Source of the DNA: Pseudomonadota bacterium
Lineage (GTDB): Bacteria > Pseudomonadota > Alphaproteobacteria > Acetobacterales > Acetobacteraceae
Length of the DNA stretch: 8,801 bases
Assembly (NCBI GenBank): GCA_023424475.1
Contig: JAFADX010000363.1
Coordinates: forward strand, 1 to 8,801
Direction of reading: 5' to 3'
How positions within the stretch are numbered: the stretch's first letter is position 1; every line of letters starts with the position of its first letter. The position numbers and the translations under genes were made by a program. Under the pieces are notes generated by a model. That model was not told the DNA's origin, did no database searches, and saw only the letters and a list, made by a program, of their open reading frames with translations. This document shows, one piece after another, positions 6,660-8,801 of the stretch.

Positions 6660-8082
6660 AGCAGGCTTCCTCGAATTCGTCTGGATCTGGAACCGCCGCC
6701 ACCAGCACGAGACGCCGGCCGTGCACCGGCGCATCGCCCGCTGGCTTGAGGCGCGCGGCGCGGCCGGGGAGAACCGGCTGCTGCTGATGGCCTTCCGCGG
6801 CTGCGGCAAGTCGACGCTGATCGGGCTGTGGTGCGCCTGGCTGCTGGCGCAGCGACCGGAGACGCGCATTCTCGTCCTCGCCGCCGACCAGCCGCTGGCG
6901 GTGAAGATGGTCGCGGCGGTGCGGCGGATCGTGGAGCGGCATCCGCTCTGCCGCCACCTGCTGCCCGATGCGGCGGAAGCCTGGGCGTCGGACCGCTTCA
7001 CCGTTGCGCGGGACGGCGCGCTGCGCGATCCGTCGATGCTGGCGCAGGGCATTTCCGGCAACGTCACCGGCAGCCGGGCCGAGGTGATCGTCTGCGACGA
7101 TGTCGAGGTCGCGGGCAATTGCGATACGCCGGGCAAGCGCGCCGAGCTGCGCGAACGCCTCGCGGAAGCGGAGTTCATCCTGGTGCCCGGCGGCACCATC
7201 CTGTTCGTCGGCACGCCGCATTGCGAAGACAGCCTCTACCGTAACCCGAAGGAGGAGGGCGCCTTCCTGCGCGGCTACCGGCGCCTCGCCGTGCCGGTGA
7301 TGAACGCGGCCGGCCACAGCGCCTGGCCGGAGCGCTTCCCGCGCGACGTCATCGCCATGCTCCGCGACCGCGTCGGCCCGCTGCAGTTCCAGCGGCAGAT
7401 GCTGCTGCAGCCGGTCGCGGCCGGCGCGGTGCGGCTCGATCCCGCGGCGATCGTCCGCTACGCCGAGGAACCCGACTACCGCGAGGCGCAAGGCCGCGGC
7501 GTGCTGACGCTGCTCGGCCGGCGGCTCGTCTCGGGCGGCGCCTTCTGGGACCCGGCCTATGGCCGGCCCGGTTCGGGCGATGCCTCGGTGCTGGCGGCGG
7601 CCTATGCGGACGGGGAGGGGCATCATTTCCTTCATCGCCTCGCCTACCTGACGCATGACCCGGCCGCGGCGGAGGATCCGGCGACGCAGCAATGCCGCCG
7701 CGTCGCCGAGATCCTGCGCGAGACGCTGCTGCCGGCGGTGCGGGTGGAGACCAACGGCCTCGGCCGTTTCCTGCCCGCGCTGCTGCGGCGGGAACTGTCG
7801 CGCGCCGGCGTCGCCTGCACCGTCATCGAGCACACGAGCACGCGCGCGAAGGAGGACCGCATCCTCGCGGCCCTCGAACCCGCGCTCGCCGCGCGGCGCC
7901 TGCATGCGCATGAGAACATCTTCCGCACGCCCTTCCCGGGCGAGATGGCGGAATGGCGCCCCGGCGCGGCGGGCGTCCGCGACGATGCGCTCGACGCCGT
8001 GGCGGGCTGCCTGCTCGCTGAACCCATCCGCCTGGTGTGCGCGGCGCGGCCGGTGGCGCCGCCGCCCTGGCGAGGCTCCTAG
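6637..8082 (+). CDS. terL: Terminase large subunit (DNA-packaging ATPase and nuclease)
   Basis: This 481-residue motor protein docks on the portal, pumps DNA into the prohead using ATP, and cuts the concatemer. The ATPase half has a Walker A motif in MAFRGCGKST (residues 51-60), a Walker B motif VIVCDD (150-155) followed by E157, and a coupling motif LFVGTPH (189-195). The C-terminal half is RNase H-like. Likely metal ligands are D305 in AFWDPAYG (with D315 in GSGDAS nearby), E371 in VRVETNG, and D449/D450/D453 in VRDDALDAV. All expected motifs are present, so the enzyme should be active. The length fits short podovirus terminases (T7 gp19 is about 586 residues). Placement after the fibre gene, rather than at the head of the structural cluster, is the T7 arrangement. 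Its TAG stop is interlocked with the stop of the reverse-strand gene as CTAG (8079-8082). Confidence 0.96.
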   Translation: MGKRSNAEAGFLEFVWIWNRRHQHETPAVHRRIARWLEARGAAGENRLLLMAFRGCGKSTLIGLWCAWLLAQRPETRILVLAADQPLAVKMVAAVRRIVERHPLCRHLLPDAAEAWASDRFTVARDGALRDPSMLAQGISGNVTGSRAEVIVCDDVEVAGNCDTPGKRAELRERLAEAEFILVPGGTILFVGTPHCEDSLYRNPKEEGAFLRGYRRLAVPVMNAAGHSAWPERFPRDVIAMLRDRVGPLQFQRQMLLQPVAAGAVRLDPAAIVRYAEEPDYREAQGRGVLTLLGRRLVSGGAFWDPAYGRPGSGDASVLAAAYADGEGHHFLHRLAYLTHDPAAAEDPATQQCRRVAEILRETLLPAVRVETNGLGRFLPALLRRELSRAGVACTVIEHTSTRAKEDRILAALEPALAARRLHAHENIFRTPFPGEMAEWRPGAAGVRDDALDAVAGCLLAEPIRLVCAARPVAPPPWRGS

Positions 8083-8300
8083 GCCGCCTGCTTCTTCAGG
8101 ATCTCGCTCGCATGCCGGTCGCGGCCGGCATCGGTGATCTCGAACCGGCCGTCCGCGCGCGGCCGGGCCAGGCCCATCGCGGTCAACCGGTTCAGGCAAG
8201 GCCCGTCCTTGAGGCCCGGCGGCCTGCCATGCGGCCCCACCAGCGTCAGCCGGTGCAGCGCCGAACGGCAGCAGGTCTCGAGATACGGCTCGTTCCACAT
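8079..8300 (-). CDS. Small reverse-strand protein, possible winged-helix DNA-binding domain
   Basis: This 73-residue protein of unrecognised family starts at the ATG at 8300 (reads MWNEPYLETCC) and stops at 8079-8081. By my count only 6 of its 73 codons end in A or T, the same bias as the forward genes, and its stop interlocks with that of terL, so I treat it as real. The C-terminal half, LNRLTAMGLARPRADGRFEI (37-56) then TDAGRDRHASEIL (57-69), has the pattern of a recognition helix, a basic beta-hairpin 'wing' and a closing helix, as in small winged-helix proteins. The N-terminus has a CC pair at 10-11 and C35. No good Shine-Dalgarno is seen. It is the only reverse-strand gene supported here. 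It lies between the terminase and lysis genes and diverges from the latter across a 90-base gap with a strong hairpin. A regulatory role is inference, and it could also be a lysogenic-conversion or accessory gene. Confidence 0.75.
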   Translation of the reverse strand: MWNEPYLETCCRSALHRLTLVGPHGRPPGLKDGPCLNRLTAMGLARPRADGRFEITDAGRDRHASEILKKQAA

Positions 8301-8314
8301 CGCGGCGCGGGGTT

Positions 8315-8342
8315 CCCCAGGGTCCAGCCCCGGACTCTGGGG
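8315..8342. promoter_or_regulatory. Strong 11-bp hairpin in the divergent intergenic region
   Basis: CCCCAGGGTCC (8315-8325) pairs with GGACTCTGGGG (8332-8342) around the loop AGCCCC, with a single G-T wobble in an 11-bp stem. It lies 15 bases upstream of the reverse-strand start and 48 bases upstream of the lysis-gene start at 8391. There is no T-run on either side, so an intrinsic terminator is unlikely. It may be an operator-like inverted repeat, an mRNA 5'-leader structure or a dispersed host repeat. I could not recognise convincing -35/-10 boxes. Confidence 0.45.
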
Positions 8343-8390
8343 CCCCGGCCGCCTCCCTTCAAGGTTCCAGCAGAAAGGGCAGGCGACCCC

Positions 8391-8726
8391 ATGCCGATCC
8401 AGATCGAACCCCAATGGTGGATTTCCGCCGTGGAGGCGCCCATCGTGGCCGCGCTCTTCTGGATGATCCACGGCCTCCGGCGCGACATGCACGAGCGCAT
8501 CGACCGCGGCGACCAGCGCGATTCGGATGCGCTGACCCGCACGCGGGAGGACCTCGCGCAGTTCAAGCTTGAGGTCGCGCGCACCTATGTGCCGCTGTCG
8601 CTGATCCGCGACCTCGACCGTCGCATCTCGGACCACCTGATCCGCATCGAGGAGAAGATCGAGGAGGTCTCCCGCGCCGGCATCGCCGTCGCCCAGGCCG
8701 CCCGCCGGCTGGAGGACCGCGAATGA
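8391..8726 (+). CDS. Small membrane-anchored coiled-coil protein; candidate holin or lysis accessory protein
   Basis: This 111-residue protein has one likely transmembrane segment near the N-terminus (WWISAVEAPIVAALFWMIHG, about 9-28) and a charged, helical remainder. The long stretch from about 29 to 109 (RRDMHERIDRGDQRDSDALT, then DLDRRISDHLIRIEEKIEEV) has coiled-coil spacing. One-TM proteins with a charged coiled-coil tail are common beside phage endolysins and serve as holins or spanin-like partners. T7 gp17.5 is also a small one-TM holin. The ATG at 8391 follows a modest AGAAAGGG (8372-8379). The gene overlaps the endolysin start by ATGA (8723-8726), which is strong evidence for a shared lysis cassette. 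I cannot distinguish holin from spanin-like function by sequence. No lipobox is seen. Confidence 0.75.
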   Translation: MPIQIEPQWWISAVEAPIVAALFWMIHGLRRDMHERIDRGDQRDSDALTRTREDLAQFKLEVARTYVPLSLIRDLDRRISDHLIRIEEKIEEVSRAGIAVAQAARRLEDRE

Positions 8727-8801
8727 GCGCCGCCCGCCACGCCCCCGCCCGCGACGCGGCGGCCGAGATCCTCGCCCTGACCCTCTGGGGCGAGGCCGCC
8801 G
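8723..8801 (+). CDS. N-terminal fragment of a probable SleB-type cell-wall hydrolase (endolysin), cut by the window edge
   Basis: Only 26 complete codons are visible, from the ATG in the ATGA overlap at 8723, with GGAGGA (8711-8716) 6 bases upstream. The fragment contains AAAEILALTLWGEAA (about 12-26). The pattern 'LA.T.WGEA' matches the start of the SleB / hydrolase_2 cell-wall hydrolase domain, whose glutamate in '(W/Y)GEA' is the likely catalytic residue. This would be a peptidoglycan lytic enzyme releasing progeny by cutting glycan strands, used instead of the T7-type amidase. The coupling to the one-TM gene upstream supports a lysis role. The call rests on a short motif and the remaining domain lies beyond the window. 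Confidence 0.7.
   Translation, partial: MSAARHAPARDAAAEILALTLWGEAA

Noticed and set aside
6406..8298. A 630-codon open frame on the reverse strand opposite the large terminase
   Set aside because: The terminase on the forward strand has complete ATPase and nuclease motifs. The reverse product is Arg/Ala/Gly-rich filler.
8134..8466. Forward open frame overlapping the reverse-strand gene and the lysis gene
   Set aside because: The composition is unstructured, it crosses a strong hairpin, and it conflicts with better supported genes on both sides.
1..8801. tRNA, rRNA, CRISPR array, insertion sequence, integrase or attachment site
   Set aside because: I looked for cloverleaf-like or tandem-repeat patterns and for transposase or integrase motifs and saw none. 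Attachment sites cannot be judged without the flanks.

Overview
The window is a contiguous block of late (structural, packaging and lysis) genes from a T7-like short-tailed phage, most likely a prophage or phage of a GC-rich alphaproteobacterium. The DNA is very GC-rich, codons end almost always in G or C, and the capsid and tail proteins read like those of podovirus-type prophages in Acetobacteraceae/Rhodospirillales. The host assignment is an inference from composition and protein style. No integrase, repressor of a known family, att site or bacterial housekeeping gene is visible, so the window itself does not settle whether this is a prophage, a virion genome or a domesticated element.

Layout, left to right. 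Positions 1-132 are an extremely GC-rich leader with no supportable gene. The major capsid protein (133-966) follows, then a 167-base spacer (967-1133) with a G/C-tract palindrome at the place where T7 has its Tphi terminator. Next come a tail tubular protein A-like adaptor (1134-1703), a tail tubular protein B-like nozzle (1707-3584), a small Gln/Ala-rich protein in the internal-virion-protein slot (3584-4024), and a large tail fibre/tailspike with a T7-gp17-like N-terminus and a pectate-lyase-type beta-helix (4069-6348). A 104-residue candidate small terminase (6345-6659) and the large terminase (6637-8082) follow. A small reverse-strand gene (8079-8300) has its stop codon interlocked with that of the terminase. 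The lysis end contains a one-TM coiled-coil protein (8391-8726) and the first 26 codons of what looks like a SleB-type cell-wall hydrolase, cut by the window edge (8723-8801).

The forward genes are packed with 1-23 base overlaps or short gaps, so they probably form one translationally coupled late transcript. The order capsid - gp11-like - gp12-like - internal protein - gp17-like fibre - terminase matches T7. The main departure is that nothing resembling the two large T7 ejection proteins (gp15, gp16) lies between the nozzle and the fibre. All fully contained genes are intact, with no frameshift or internal stop, so the module looks functional. The points most worth a second look are the palindrome after the capsid gene, the missing ejection proteins, and the small antisense gene with the strong hairpin in front of it. 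I saw no clearly new defence or mobile system.
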